NCBI RefSeq assembly: GCF_003597675.1
Contig: NZ_CP030827.1
Span: 1,550,001-1,614,000 of the forward strand
Length of the DNA: 64,000 nt
Direction: 5' to 3'
Origin: Neorhizobium sp. NCHU2750
Lineage (GTDB): Bacteria; Pseudomonadota; Alphaproteobacteria; Rhizobiales; Rhizobiaceae
Positions 44,232-53,093 of the stretch are shown here, in pieces. A model generated the notes under the pieces. That model did no database searches and was not told the origin of the DNA. It was given only the letters and a program-made list of their open reading frames with translations. Each line of letters begins with the position of its first letter. Position 1 is the first letter of the stretch. The position numbers and the translations under genes were made by a program.

Positions 44232-44527
44232 AAACCCCGCTGCGTGGGTAAGACGCAACGGGGTCTTTGAAGACTTTCTGGCTTTGGGATCAGAAAGCCC
44301 TAACATCGCCCATTGTTCGCAACGGGAAGGCGATATCAGCCTAACCTCGTATCGGCTGAAATGTTCCAGCCAGCCTAACGAAAACCCCTGCCGTGGGGAG
44401 GGGATCACGGCAGGGGCGAGGATGAACCGCCCAAAAGGATAGGATACGGACGGCGCCGATCTAACCAGCGGGGAGGGCGGATGTTCCAAAACGCAAAGGG
44501 TCCGGAAGCCGAAGCCGCCGAACCCTT
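44232..44527 (-). terminator. Three stacked leftward hairpins
   Basis: Three stems follow each other on the minus strand: 44518-44527/44496-44505 (10 bp, one wobble), 44406-44416/44385-44395 (CCCCTGCCGTG stem, 11 bp perfect, then TTTTCG), and 44253-44264/44234-44245 (12 bp, one wobble, then TTTTC). No gene lies in this ~370-base stretch. They insulate the right-end genes from the region to the left. Confidence 0.7.
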
Positions 44528-44552
44528 CTGTATGTCAGGAGAAACATACGTC

Positions 44553-44852
44553 TTATTTAGCCGTCTGCTCCGCCAGTGCCGCCCGTCGTGCCTTGGCAGC
44601 AGCTACCTTTGGCGCCTGTTCCGCCACAAATTCCGCGACCATTTCGGTGTGGCGATCCCGCTTGGTCTTCTCGATACGTGCGGCTTCACTCCGTTTCTGG
44701 CTGGCAAGGCGTTCGGCAATTTCCTCATCAGTAGGGATGAGCGCAAAATCGGCGATTTCCCGCAATCGCTTCTGCCGCCCGAACCGAAATCCTGATCCGA
44801 TGAGGAAGAGCATACCGAAGAGAATCGTGGTTATCTCGAGCGAGATGGTCAT
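44553..44852 (-). CDS. Single-span protein with charged coiled coil, 99 residues
   Basis: An N-terminal transmembrane helix (about 4-22, SLEITTILFGMLFLIGSG) is followed by a highly charged helical region (about 25-95). The plan resembles spanins but has no further support. It starts in an ATGA overlap with the 28-residue peptide gene. Confidence 0.58.
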   Translation of the reverse strand: MTISLEITTILFGMLFLIGSGFRFGRQKRLREIADFALIPTDEEIAERLASQKRSEAARIEKTKRDRHTEMVAEFVAEQAPKVAAAKARRAALAEQTAK

Positions 44853-44935
44853 GTAATCCGCCCCATATTATAGCCGGTGATGAACGACGCGAGAGCAAGC
44901 CCCGCCAGCGTCCACAAGGTCAAATCGATGGTCAT
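44849..44935 (-). CDS. 28-residue membrane peptide
   Basis: MTIDLTLWTLAGLALASFITGY then NMGRIT: almost entirely one transmembrane helix. GGGAG lies 9 bases before the ATG and its stop overlaps the next ATG (ATGA), which supports real translation. Function unknown. Confidence 0.52.
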   Translation of the reverse strand: MTIDLTLWTLAGLALASFITGYNMGRIT

Positions 44936-44949
44936 GCTGCATTCTCCCG

Positions 44950-45120
44950 TTAATCGAGCATGCTGACGTGTTCCATCAGCCGCTTCTTGTTTTGGGCGTG
45001 GTCCATGGCTGCTTTCAGGAAGCCGAAGTCCTTGCACCACTTGATCAGTTTGTCGTAGTTCGCGAAAAAATCGTCACGGGCTTTCAGGTCGTAGACGAGG
45101 GTTTCGATGTTCGAAGACAT
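44950..45120 (-). CDS. Small hypothetical protein, 56 residues
   Basis: Not recognised. Starts MSSNIETLVYDLKARDDFFA, helical and charged. An AAAGGAA site precedes the ATG at 45120; an ATG 15 bases earlier lies inside the ribosome site. Located between the integrase and the membrane peptides. Confidence 0.55.
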   Translation of the reverse strand: MSSNIETLVYDLKARDDFFANYDKLIKWCKDFGFLKAAMDHAQNKKRLMEHVSMLD

Positions 45121-45209
45121 GTCATTTCCTTTCAAAGGAAACGATGACGCTTCATCATATAAAGGTGGCTGCTAGAGCCTCACGTTGGTCATGGTTTCGG
45201 GGTTGAGGG

Positions 45210-46577
45210 TTAGTTCTTTTCGTTCTCTTGCTCTTCCTTGATAGGCGCGGCTGCTAGAGCCTTTTCGATAGCCTCCTTCTTCTGTTTGAGGGTGTATGCG
45301 TTTCCGGACTTGCCGTAATAATGGAGATGACCGCCAAGGCTGTGCCCGCTGATCGACGCCTTGACGCCGAGATCAACGCCGCTGATTTTCAGCAAGTCGT
45401 CTAGCCGGTGACGCGCGCTTAAAAACGACTTGCCCGGTGTGACCGTTGTGAAGAACGGGCTGAATTCTCTGTTGATGCGGGATGGACCTTTTTCGTCCTG
45501 AAAACTCGGGAAGCCGGTCGGGTACTTCTTCAAGATGGCGATGCCTTCAGGTGTGGCGATCGGCAAATCGCGATGACGGTCACCGCCACATTTGACACGG
45601 GTTCGCAGTTCGTTTTCACCGATGCAGATGTGAGGTGTCTTCGCTTCAGCCTTGATGTCGTCAGCGGTCAGCCAGCATAGTTCCTTCACGCCGCACCCGG
45701 TGATCAGTGCCAATTGGATGATCGCTTGAGCTTCATCGCTCATGCCCGACGTTGGAAGCGCCTTCGTCATTGCTTTGACATCGGCTTCGGTGAAGGAAGG
45801 GCGTTTGCCAGCATCATCGATCTTTACGCGTTTGCCATCGAGAGCGGTGAACTTGCGACGATACTCGTGACGAAGGATTTCTCGGAGAATCACGCGGACA
45901 TGCGAGATAAGGCGGTTTCCGTGTTCGGACTTGAATTTCTTGGCAACGACATCTTTCTTAATCGAAAGGACGTAATCGTCAGCCATCCCATCATCGAAGG
46001 TCAGGATGTCGATATCGCCAACGCGGGCGATGAAATCATTCACCGATCGCTGATACTTATTGACCTTCTGCTGAGCGTCCCATTCGTTTAGGTTCAGCGA
46101 GAATTCCGGCGTAATTTCAAGATACTTTTGGAAGGCAACTTCGATCGTCATTGCCGGTTCCTGCGACACGCCTGCTAACGCGGCAACATCAATTGCGGAC
46201 GGATTAGCCATGACACCGATCAGTGACATCCTTTCCATGAGCAACTGAAGGCTCTGTTCGATGGAGGCAAGCCGGATGTCGCTTGATGATTTGTGGGTGA
46301 TGTTCAAGCGGTCAGCTTGGGCGATCTCGTCAGCGAACGTGAATTTGACAGGGGCGGGGACTTCGCCACGCATAACAGCGTCATGTTCTCGCGTGACCGC
46401 GTCAGCACGGCGAACAGCTTCAGCGTACTCGTCAGTCTTAAGGGTCTGCCAAATCTGCTTTTTGCCCTCAAACAGATGTCTGTGTTGAGGGGCGATGTTC
46501 CGGATGTAATAGTATGTGTTTGCCCGAAGGAATATGTACTTCGGCGGCTTCGCCTTCACTGCGATGTTCATGTTCAT
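45210..46577 (-). CDS. int: Tyrosine-recombinase integrase lacking the first catalytic arginine
   Basis: 455 residues. N-terminal SAM-like core-binding region (about 140-240), then the catalytic domain (about 260-450). The first box reads LITGCGVKELCWLTADDI: the arginine normally following TG-x is Gly296 (codon GGC at 45692-45690; CGC would restore Arg). The later motif is LSARHRLDDLL, with the second Arg kept but the preceding His position occupied by Leu, then ISGHSLGGH and the Tyr in HYYGK. It should recombine attP with the radC site. The gene lies by the right att site as expected. The missing Arg predicts a loss of activity. Confidence 0.85.
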   Translation of the reverse strand: MNMNIAVKAKPPKYIFLRANTYYYIRNIAPQHRHLFEGKKQIWQTLKTDEYAEAVRRADAVTREHDAVMRGEVPAPVKFTFADEIAQADRLNITHKSSSDIRLASIEQSLQLLMERMSLIGVMANPSAIDVAALAGVSQEPAMTIEVAFQKYLEITPEFSLNLNEWDAQQKVNKYQRSVNDFIARVGDIDILTFDDGMADDYVLSIKKDVVAKKFKSEHGNRLISHVRVILREILRHEYRRKFTALDGKRVKIDDAGKRPSFTEADVKAMTKALPTSGMSDEAQAIIQLALITGCGVKELCWLTADDIKAEAKTPHICIGENELRTRVKCGGDRHRDLPIATPEGIAILKKYPTGFPSFQDEKGPSRINREFSPFFTTVTPGKSFLSARHRLDDLLKISGVDLGVKASISGHSLGGHLHYYGKSGNAYTLKQKKEAIEKALAAAPIKEEQENEKN

Positions 46578-46927
46578 ATCAGCCCATAATAGTTTATCGG
46601 CGGGTGCTTGCGCCCCGGCTCAAAAAGTAAAATTTTAGGATATGAGCGGATTGATATGCTGACGACGCTTTCGTGTCAACAAATAGTGTGAAAACGAAAG
46701 AATAAAATTCAACTTCAAATGATTTCGAATTTTGTTTCTGTCGTATATACTTGATTTAGTCTTTGGGGAAATGGCTTTGCTTATTAGCGAAAACCGGGTG
46801 GCGGTGAGGGCGAATGCCTGCCTTAGTCGGGTGGCTATGCTGACAAAACCCTTGTACACCAGCCTTTTCGAGACAATTTGCATGCTCTGGACCCTGTCTT
46901 TTTAGACCTCCGATCCAACCGGCGTAT
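46578..46927. other. Non-coding att arm between integrase and attR
   Basis: No gene; AT-rich in part. It holds the integrase upstream region and the phage arm of the attachment site. A short minus-strand extension of the radC frame enters it and ends at 46835. Confidence 0.6.
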
Positions 46928-46939
46928 GACCGGCGTGTG
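46928..46939. other. attR core
   Basis: GACCGGCGTGTG. To the right is host radC (reading leftwards as QGTVDHTPV), to the left phage DNA. Confidence 0.88.
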
Positions 46940-47545
46940 GTCCACGGTACCCTGTCCCTGCACCTCATCGGCAATCAGCGCATTGCGCTTGTCGAGAAAC
47001 AGGATGCGGAACTGCTCGCGTGCCTCATAGGCCATCACCGCATGGCAATAGTCGATCACCGACGACCACGAGGATAGAACCTGCTTTTCGCGCAGCTCGC
47101 TCTTCAGGCTGCGCTGCCCGACGGTAGCGACGAGTTTCAGGTCGAGCGCCACGCTCTCGCCGATCCCCTTCACCTCCTGCAGCAGGGACAAAGGCGCGCC
47201 GAACACGCCGGCCAGCGTGCCGAAGCGGGCGATGAGCGCCTTGGCGAGCGGTTTGGTGTCGCGTCGCGGAATGGAGCGGAACAGGATGAGTTCGAGGATT
47301 TCGTAATCGGCAAGCGACGTATCGCCATGGTCGCGGTACTTGTCGCGAAGCCGCTCGCGATGACCGTGATAATGCTCGTCCGCCGATGGTGGTGCAAGGC
47401 CGGCCTTCAAGGGAGGGCGCTTGGTCGCCTGCTCGGCAAAATGGCCGCGTTCGTCGGCAAACAGGTCGCCGCCTTGCACGTCGTCGCGTTCCGCATCCCC
47501 GGCAGCTTCATTCGGTACCTGCGAGGATGGGGAACGCTTGCTCAT
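46928..47545 (-). pseudogene. radC: radC 5' fragment, cut by prophage
   Basis: N-terminal part of RadC: about 206 host residues including the helix-hairpin-helix-like segment ([20 protein letters not shown]) and the start of the MPN domain ([20 protein letters not shown]). After DHTPV the frame enters phage DNA and adds 31 unrelated residues before stopping at 46835. The JAMM zinc site is in the other fragment at 9.3 kb, so this piece cannot be catalytic. It begins 3 bases after map. Confidence 0.9.
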
Positions 47546-47548
47546 GTC

Positions 47549-48391
47549 TCAGCCCTGAAGCGGTGGCAGGCCCGGACGATCGAATCCGCCCGGCGACAGC
47601 GTGAACACTTCGCAGCCCGTGGCGGTCACCCCGATCGCATGTTCGTATTGCGCCGACAGCGACCGGTCGCGGGTCACCGCCGTCCAGCCGTCGGCCAGAA
47701 CCTTCACATGCGGCTTGCCGAGATTGATCATCGGCTCGATGGTGAAGATCATCCCTTCCTTCAGTTCCGGGCCTTCGTCGGCGCGGCCGTAATGCAGGAT
47801 GTTGGGGGAATCGTGAAACAGCCGCCCGACGCCATGGCCGCAGAAGTCACGCACGACAGAGCAGCGCTCGGCCTCGGCATAGGTCTGGATCGCTTCGCCA
47901 ATCGCGCCGGTGCGCATGCCCGGCTTGACCACGGCAATGCCGCGCATCAGGCATTCATAGGTCACTTCCAGCAGCCGCTCGGCAGCCCGCTTGACCTGCC
48001 CGACCGGATACATGCGGCTCGAATCCCCGTGCCATCCGTCGAGAATATAGGTCACGTCGATATTGACGATGTCGCCGTCGCGCAGCGGCTTGTCGTCCGG
48101 CATGCCGTGGCAGACCACATGGTTGATCGAGGTGCAGACCGAATATTTGTAGCCGCGGTAGTTGAGCGTGGCGGGAAGCGCGCCGTGATCCATGCCGAAC
48201 TCGAACACGAAACGGTCGATCGCGCTGGTCGTGATGCCCGGCTTGATGATCGACGCCAGCTCGTCGAGGCAGCGTGCGGTCAAAAGACACGCCTTCCGCA
48301 TGCCGGCGAAATCGTCGGTCGTATTGTAGAGACGGATTGCGCCCGTATTTTTAGGGGGGGCGGAAACCGCCTCGATATAATTGACCATCAT
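47549..48391 (-). CDS. map: Methionine aminopeptidase, type I
   Basis: 280 residues. Removes the initiator methionine from nascent proteins. All five metal ligands are visible: two Asp in DIVNIDVTYILDGWHGDSSRMY, His in CGHGVGRLFHDSPN, Glu in GMIFTIEPM and Glu in QYEHAIGV. There is a short N-terminal extension compared with E. coli. It lies between sfsA and radC, the usual rhizobial order. Confidence 0.95.
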   Translation of the reverse strand: MMVNYIEAVSAPPKNTGAIRLYNTTDDFAGMRKACLLTARCLDELASIIKPGITTSAIDRFVFEFGMDHGALPATLNYRGYKYSVCTSINHVVCHGMPDDKPLRDGDIVNIDVTYILDGWHGDSSRMYPVGQVKRAAERLLEVTYECLMRGIAVVKPGMRTGAIGEAIQTYAEAERCSVVRDFCGHGVGRLFHDSPNILHYGRADEGPELKEGMIFTIEPMINLGKPHVKVLADGWTAVTRDRSLSAQYEHAIGVTATGCEVFTLSPGGFDRPGLPPLQG

Positions 48392-48483
48392 CTTTCTCTC
48401 TCAACTCCCCCGTTCATAAAACAGCAGCCCCGCCTTCGTCCATGGCGAAGAGCGGTTCGCCGCCGCTTTCCTCACGTCAGGTT

Positions 48484-49197
48484 TTAGATAGGCACGAGTT
48501 TCGATGGCTTGATGCCGGCCGGTGTTACATCGCACTTCAACGCATAGGCCTCGACGCCACGCTCTTTGGCGCGGGAAAACGCTGCCGCATAAAACGGATC
48601 GAGATCGCCGCAGATCGAGAACCTGTCGCAATCTCCACGCTGGATCAGATAGATCATCACCGCCCGGTGACCGGCCTCCGCCATGTCGCCGAGTTCCTCG
48701 AGATGTTTGGCGCCGCGCTTCGTCACAGTGTCGGGAAATTCGGCCAGGCCCGGCGCGCGGCTGAAATGCACGTTCTTCACTTCCACATACGCATCCGGCA
48801 GGCCATCGCCCTTGAGCAGGAAATCTATCCGTGAATTGCGTCCGTATTTCTGTTCCCGCAGGATCGTCCGATATCCGGCAAGGCTCGGCACCAGCCCGGC
48901 GCGGATCGCCTCTTCGGTCAGTCTGTTTGGCATGCCGGTATTAACCCCGACCATCTCGCCATCCGCCTCGATCATCTCGAACACGTGGCGATACTTGCGC
49001 GCCGGCCGGCTTTTGCCCGCAGGATTGTCGTGCTCGGAAAGCCAGATGCGCGATCCCGGCGTCGTCAGTCCGCGCATTGAGCCGGTATTGGGGCAGGAAC
49101 CGGTGATCTCCGTGCCGTCTTCGAGGATGGCGTCGAACAGGAAGCGCTTGTAGCGCTGCACCAAAGTGGCGGGAATGAGCGGGGGATCGAAATGCAT
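48484..49197 (-). CDS. sfsA: Sugar fermentation stimulation protein homologue
   Basis: 237 residues. Motifs of the SfsA family are clear: [46 protein letters not shown] and [19 protein letters not shown]. The Asp/Glu-x-Lys pattern (YVEVKN) resembles a nuclease-type metal site, and E. coli SfsA binds DNA. The ATG at 49197 fits the family N-terminus (MHFDPPL); an earlier in-frame ATG would add only 7 residues. Confidence 0.93.
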   Translation of the reverse strand: MHFDPPLIPATLVQRYKRFLFDAILEDGTEITGSCPNTGSMRGLTTPGSRIWLSEHDNPAGKSRPARKYRHVFEMIEADGEMVGVNTGMPNRLTEEAIRAGLVPSLAGYRTILREQKYGRNSRIDFLLKGDGLPDAYVEVKNVHFSRAPGLAEFPDTVTKRGAKHLEELGDMAEAGHRAVMIYLIQRGDCDRFSICGDLDPFYAAAFSRAKERGVEAYALKCDVTPAGIKPSKLVPI

Positions 49198-49224
49198 GGA
49201 TGAAATCCGTATCGGCAACAGTCG

Positions 49225-51099
49225 TCAGGCGCGGGCGAGAACGTAAGTGCCCGGCGCGTCCCCGAGTGGAGACAATGCCCCGGCTCCGGGGATGCGGGCC
49301 GGCACGCGCTCCGCGTCCCTGGCTGTCACCCAGTCCTGCCAGTGCGGCCACCAGGAGCCCGGCGTCTCGATTGCGGTCTGAAGCCAAAGGTCGAGCGTTT
49401 CCGAATCCGCACCACCGCTCCAGAAGCGGTATTTCTTGCGGCCCGGCGGATTGACGACACCGGCAATGTGCCCGGAGGCCGACAGCACGAACTCCACCGG
49501 TCCGCCGAAAAAGGCATTGCCGGTAAACACGGAGCGGGCAGGGGCGATGTGATCCTCGCGGGTCGCGAGATTATAGATCGGGATCGTCACGTCGTGCAGA
49601 TTGATCGTCCGCTTGCCAAGCTTCATCCGCCCGGCGGAGAGCGCGTTGTCGAGATAGCAGTTGCGCAGGTAATAGGCGTGATTGGCCGCCGCGACACGGG
49701 TCGAATCGGAATTCCAGTAGAGCAGGTCGAAGGGCATCGGCTCCTTGCCCCTCAGATAGTTGTTGACCACATAGGGCCAGATCAGCTCGGAGGAACGCAG
49801 GAGATTGAAGGCCGCCGCCATCTGCGAGGCTGCAAGATAGCCGCTGGCCTCCATCTGTTTTTCGATGACGGCGAGCTGCTCCTCGTCGACGAAGATTTTG
49901 AGGTCGCCCGCCTCGCTGAAATCCACCTGGGCGGTCAGGAAGCTCGCGGCCGAAATCCTCTTGTCGCCGGTCTGCACATGCAGAGCGAGCGCTGCGGCCA
50001 GAAGCGTGCCGCCGACGCAATAGCCCACGGCATTGATTTGGCTTTCGCCGGTCGCCGTCTCGATCGTATCGACCGCGAAATCGATGCCTTCGTCGATATA
50101 GGCCTGCCAGTCCTTCCGCGCATGGGCGCTTTCGGGATTGACCCAGGAGATCACGAAGACCGTATGCCCCTGGTCGACACACCATTTGATGAAGCTCTTT
50201 TCCGGCGTCAGGTCGAGAATGTAGAACTTGTTGATCCATGGTGGCACGATGAGCAGCGGCCGCTTCAGCACAGTCTCGGTCGACGGCTCGTATTGCAGGA
50301 TCTCGCAGAGTTCATTGCGGGCGATGACCTTGCCGGGCGTCAGCGCCAGGTTGCGGCCGATGCCGAATTGGCTGGCATCCGTTTGCCTGAGCCGCAGATG
50401 CCCGCCGCCGGCCATCACGTCTTCCGCCAGCATGCGCATGCCGGTAACGAGGTTCATGCCGTGGCTCTCGACCGTCTCGCGATAGACTTCCGGATTGGTG
50501 ACGGCAAAATTGCTCGGAGACAGCGCGGCGATGATCTGCTTCACATAGAAGCGTGCCTTGTATTTGGTGATCTCGTCGATCCCCTCTGCCTCCGCCACCA
50601 GCCTGTCGCCCCAGTTCGCAGTGACCTGGTAGGCCTGACGCAGGAAGGAGAAGAACGGGTTCCTGTACCAGTCCTCGTCGGAAAAACGGCGGTCTCTGTT
50701 GGCGGCCCTGTCAGCCTCGGCGCTTCCTTCGTCGGGCGATCCGGCCTGCGCGATGCTGCGCATCCAGATCTCCATATAGCTCGACATCAGCAGGGTCTGC
50801 GCTTCAAGCGACCGCTTGTTGTCGGCGGTCCAGTATTCGGCAAGCAGCGACATGGTCTTGATGAAATCGCCGATCGGTCCGGCAAACAGGTCGTCGGATG
50901 TCTCGCCGCGCTCACGTGGCCCAAGCCATTCGGATGCCGCGCGGCCGAGATTCTCCAGCGCCCGCGCGGCATTCATCATCAGCGACTGCGGATCCTTGAT
51001 CGCATAGGCCGCAAACAGGCGGGCATCGAAGCCCGGCATGTCGTCTTCTGCCGGCCCGTGATCGTCGGACTTGTGGGCCAATCGCAGCCTCCCGTGCAT
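49225..51099 (-). CDS. phaC: Class I polyhydroxyalkanoate synthase
   Basis: 624 residues. Polymerises (R)-3-hydroxyacyl-CoA into storage polyester on granules. The lipase-like box GYCVGG carries the catalytic Cys; the catalytic Asp and His lie in ATREDHIAPARS and SGHIAGVVNPP. FYILDLTPEKSFIKWCVDQG and the PhaC N-terminal domain are present. The ATG at 51099 may be up to 20 residues upstream of the true start (an internal MPGFDARLF is an alternative). Confidence 0.95.
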   Translation of the reverse strand: MHGRLRLAHKSDDHGPAEDDMPGFDARLFAAYAIKDPQSLMMNAARALENLGRAASEWLGPRERGETSDDLFAGPIGDFIKTMSLLAEYWTADNKRSLEAQTLLMSSYMEIWMRSIAQAGSPDEGSAEADRAANRDRRFSDEDWYRNPFFSFLRQAYQVTANWGDRLVAEAEGIDEITKYKARFYVKQIIAALSPSNFAVTNPEVYRETVESHGMNLVTGMRMLAEDVMAGGGHLRLRQTDASQFGIGRNLALTPGKVIARNELCEILQYEPSTETVLKRPLLIVPPWINKFYILDLTPEKSFIKWCVDQGHTVFVISWVNPESAHARKDWQAYIDEGIDFAVDTIETATGESQINAVGYCVGGTLLAAALALHVQTGDKRISAASFLTAQVDFSEAGDLKIFVDEEQLAVIEKQMEASGYLAASQMAAAFNLLRSSELIWPYVVNNYLRGKEPMPFDLLYWNSDSTRVAAANHAYYLRNCYLDNALSAGRMKLGKRTINLHDVTIPIYNLATREDHIAPARSVFTGNAFFGGPVEFVLSASGHIAGVVNPPGRKKYRFWSGGADSETLDLWLQTAIETPGSWWPHWQDWVTARDAERVPARIPGAGALSPLGDAPGTYVLARA

Positions 51100-51239
51100 G
51101 ACCGTTGTTTTCGTTTGTACATCGTGCCCGAAACCGAATACAAGTGCCGCAAAGCACGAGCCGCGGCGGACAGCCGTCGCCGGCGACTATCGGGCATGCT
51201 ATTGGCTCGCTGATGACAATGATGGAGATGGGGCAGGCT

Positions 51240-51647
51240 ATGGGGATTGTAGGGCGCGGGATCAGATGCTTGTCCGTCTTGGCACCTCTGGCGGCGTTGC
51301 CGCTGCTTGCCTCCTGCAACAGCAAGACTTTTGCGCTGGATGACGGCCGGCCCAACACGGCGCCTCCGGCGGTGATCGCACAGGCCAATGCCGCACCGAC
51401 GCCGGGCCCGATCGTGTTGAAGAATACCGGCACCTATCCGACATTCGATCACACCCTCGTTGCCGCCAACGAGCAGATCGAGGATGCCGATTACGATAAG
51501 ACCGAGCCGAAGATGGCGGCCCTTGCCCGCGCCCGCAATTCCGGGTCCATATCGCAAGCCGAATATCAGAAGCGCGTTGCCGAATATCGCAAGCTTGCCG
51601 CCGATCACGGCAATGATGCCCTGAACACGATCACCAAGCAGCCCTGA
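51240..51647 (+). CDS. Small lipoprotein
   Basis: About 135 residues. A lipoprotein signal ends in LLASC (Cys at about residue 26), followed by an Ala/Pro-rich linker and a helical Arg/Lys-rich C-terminus (MAALARARNSGSISQAEYQK). Function unknown; a periplasmic-facing lipid-anchored protein. The start at 51240 gives a normal-length signal; longer in-frame starts lack a good ribosome site. Confidence 0.68.
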   Translation: MGIVGRGIRCLSVLAPLAALPLLASCNSKTFALDDGRPNTAPPAVIAQANAAPTPGPIVLKNTGTYPTFDHTLVAANEQIEDADYDKTEPKMAALARARNSGSISQAEYQKRVAEYRKLAADHGNDALNTITKQP

Positions 51648-51800
51648 AGCCCTTTTAGAAAGGGATATAGGCAGGTCGCTGCCGGTTGAATTAGCACTTG
51701 CCTTTCGTCCGGTTTGGACGCAAAGCAGGCGGATGCACGTGGCGCAGCTGCGTCACGATGCCCGGCCTAGTGCGCCCACCGCGCCCCAATGGGAAGAGAG

Positions 51801-53021
51801 ATGGAAGAGTTTCATAAAGTCCGCCGACTGCCGCCCTACGTTTTCGAACAGGTCAACCGTTTGAAGGCCAGCGCGCGAGCGGGTGGCGCGGACATCATCG
51901 ATCTCGGCATGGGCAATCCGGACCTTCCGACACCCAAGGCGATCGTCGACAAGCTCTGCGAAGTGGTCCAGGACCCGCGCACCCATCGCTATTCGTCGTC
52001 CAAGGGCATTCCCGGCTTGCGCCGCGCCCAGGCTGCTTATTATGCCCGCCGTTTCGGCGTGAAGCTCAATCCCGATACGCAGGTGGTCGCCACCCTCGGC
52101 TCGAAGGAAGGCTTTGCCAACATGGCGCAGGCGATCACCGCCCCCGGCGACGTGATCCTTTGCCCCAATCCGACCTATCCGATCCACGCCTTCGGCTTCC
52201 TGATGGCAGGCGGGGTGATCCGCTCCATGTCGGTCGAGCCGGACGAAAGCTTCTTCCCGCCGCTGGAACGCGCGGTGAAGCATTCGATCCCGAAGCCGCT
52301 GGCGCTGATCCTCAACTATCCGTCCAATCCGACAGCTTTCGTCGCGAGCCTCGATTTCTACAAGGATGTCATCGCCTTTGCGAAGAAGCACGATATCATC
52401 GTGCTGTCGGACCTCGCTTACTCCGAGATCTATTTCGACGATAACAATCCGCCGCCGTCGGTCCTCGAAGTGCCGGGCGCCATGGATGTCTGCGTCGAGT
52501 TCACCTCGATGTCGAAGACCTTCTCCATGCCCGGCTGGCGCATGGGCTTTGCCGTCGGCAACGAACGCCTGATCGCGGCACTGACGCGGGTAAAATCCTA
52601 TCTGGATTACGGCGCCTTCACGCCGATCCAGGTCGCCGCGACCCACGCCCTGAACGGCGACGGTTCCGACATTGCCGAAGTTCGCAGCGTCTACAAGCGC
52701 CGTCGCGACGTCATGGTCGACGCCTTCGGCAAGGCCGGTTTCGAAGTTCCGCCGCCGGCTGCAACCATGTTCGCTTGGGCAAAAATCCCGGAAAAGTTCC
52801 GCCATCTCGGCTCGCTCGAATTTTCCAAGCTTCTGGTCGAGAAGGCCGACGTTGCGGTTGCTCCAGGCATCGGCTTCGGCGAAATGGGCGATGATTACGT
52901 GCGCCTTGCGCTCGTCGAAAACGAACACCGGATTCGCCAGGCGGCGCGCAACATCAAGAAGTTCTTCTCGTCGGCCGATGACACGATGCACAACGTCATT
53001 TCGTTGAATACGCGTCGCTGA
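51801..53021 (+). CDS. PLP-dependent aminotransferase (AlaC / LL-DAP aminotransferase-like)
   Basis: 406 residues, class I/II fold. PLP Lys lies in SMSKTFSMPGWRMGF; the pyridine-contacting segments LNYPSNPTA and LSDLAYSEIYFDD are present. The sequence MEEFHKVRRLPPYVFEQVNR matches AlaC-type alanine/glutamate-pyruvate aminotransferases, often annotated as LL-diaminopimelate aminotransferase in rhizobia. It precedes hom, a common order linking amino-acid synthesis genes. The start at 51801 fits the family; a short upstream extension was rejected. Confidence 0.9.
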   Translation: MEEFHKVRRLPPYVFEQVNRLKASARAGGADIIDLGMGNPDLPTPKAIVDKLCEVVQDPRTHRYSSSKGIPGLRRAQAAYYARRFGVKLNPDTQVVATLGSKEGFANMAQAITAPGDVILCPNPTYPIHAFGFLMAGGVIRSMSVEPDESFFPPLERAVKHSIPKPLALILNYPSNPTAFVASLDFYKDVIAFAKKHDIIVLSDLAYSEIYFDDNNPPPSVLEVPGAMDVCVEFTSMSKTFSMPGWRMGFAVGNERLIAALTRVKSYLDYGAFTPIQVAATHALNGDGSDIAEVRSVYKRRRDVMVDAFGKAGFEVPPPAATMFAWAKIPEKFRHLGSLEFSKLLVEKADVAVAPGIGFGEMGDDYVRLALVENEHRIRQAARNIKKFFSSADDTMHNVISLNTRR

Positions 53022-53048
53022 CGTCAGGCTTCGATCCTTACGATCCTC

Positions 53049-53071
53049 AGGCGGCCCGTTCGCGGCCGCCT
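53049..53071 (+). terminator. Hairpin between aminotransferase and hom
   Basis: AGGCGGCC and GGCCGCCT form a perfect 8-bp stem with a 7-base loop and only a weak T tail. Probably partial termination. Confidence 0.55.
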
Positions 53072-53093
53072 CTTCAAACATCGGGAATGCGAA

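Larger units (their letters stand above)
9488..46939. mobile_element. Complete podovirus-type prophage integrated in radC
   Basis: The element is bounded by the 12-bp direct repeat GACCGGCGTGTG at 9488-9499 and 46928-46939, a unit length of 37,440 bp. It carries packaging, capsid, short-tail, lysis, recombinase and helicase genes and is visibly less GC-rich than its flanks. Late genes run on the minus strand. The tyrosine integrase is next to the right end, as expected. Structural genes look intact; the integrase lacks a catalytic arginine, and no repressor was recognised. Confidence 0.93.

Noticed and set aside
46635..46883. 82-residue minus-strand frame beside attR
   Set aside because: Mostly phage att arm plus part of radC in another frame; no ribosome site or family.
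49342..51213. 623-residue open frame antisense to phaC
   Set aside because: Mirror of phaC codons, with no family features.
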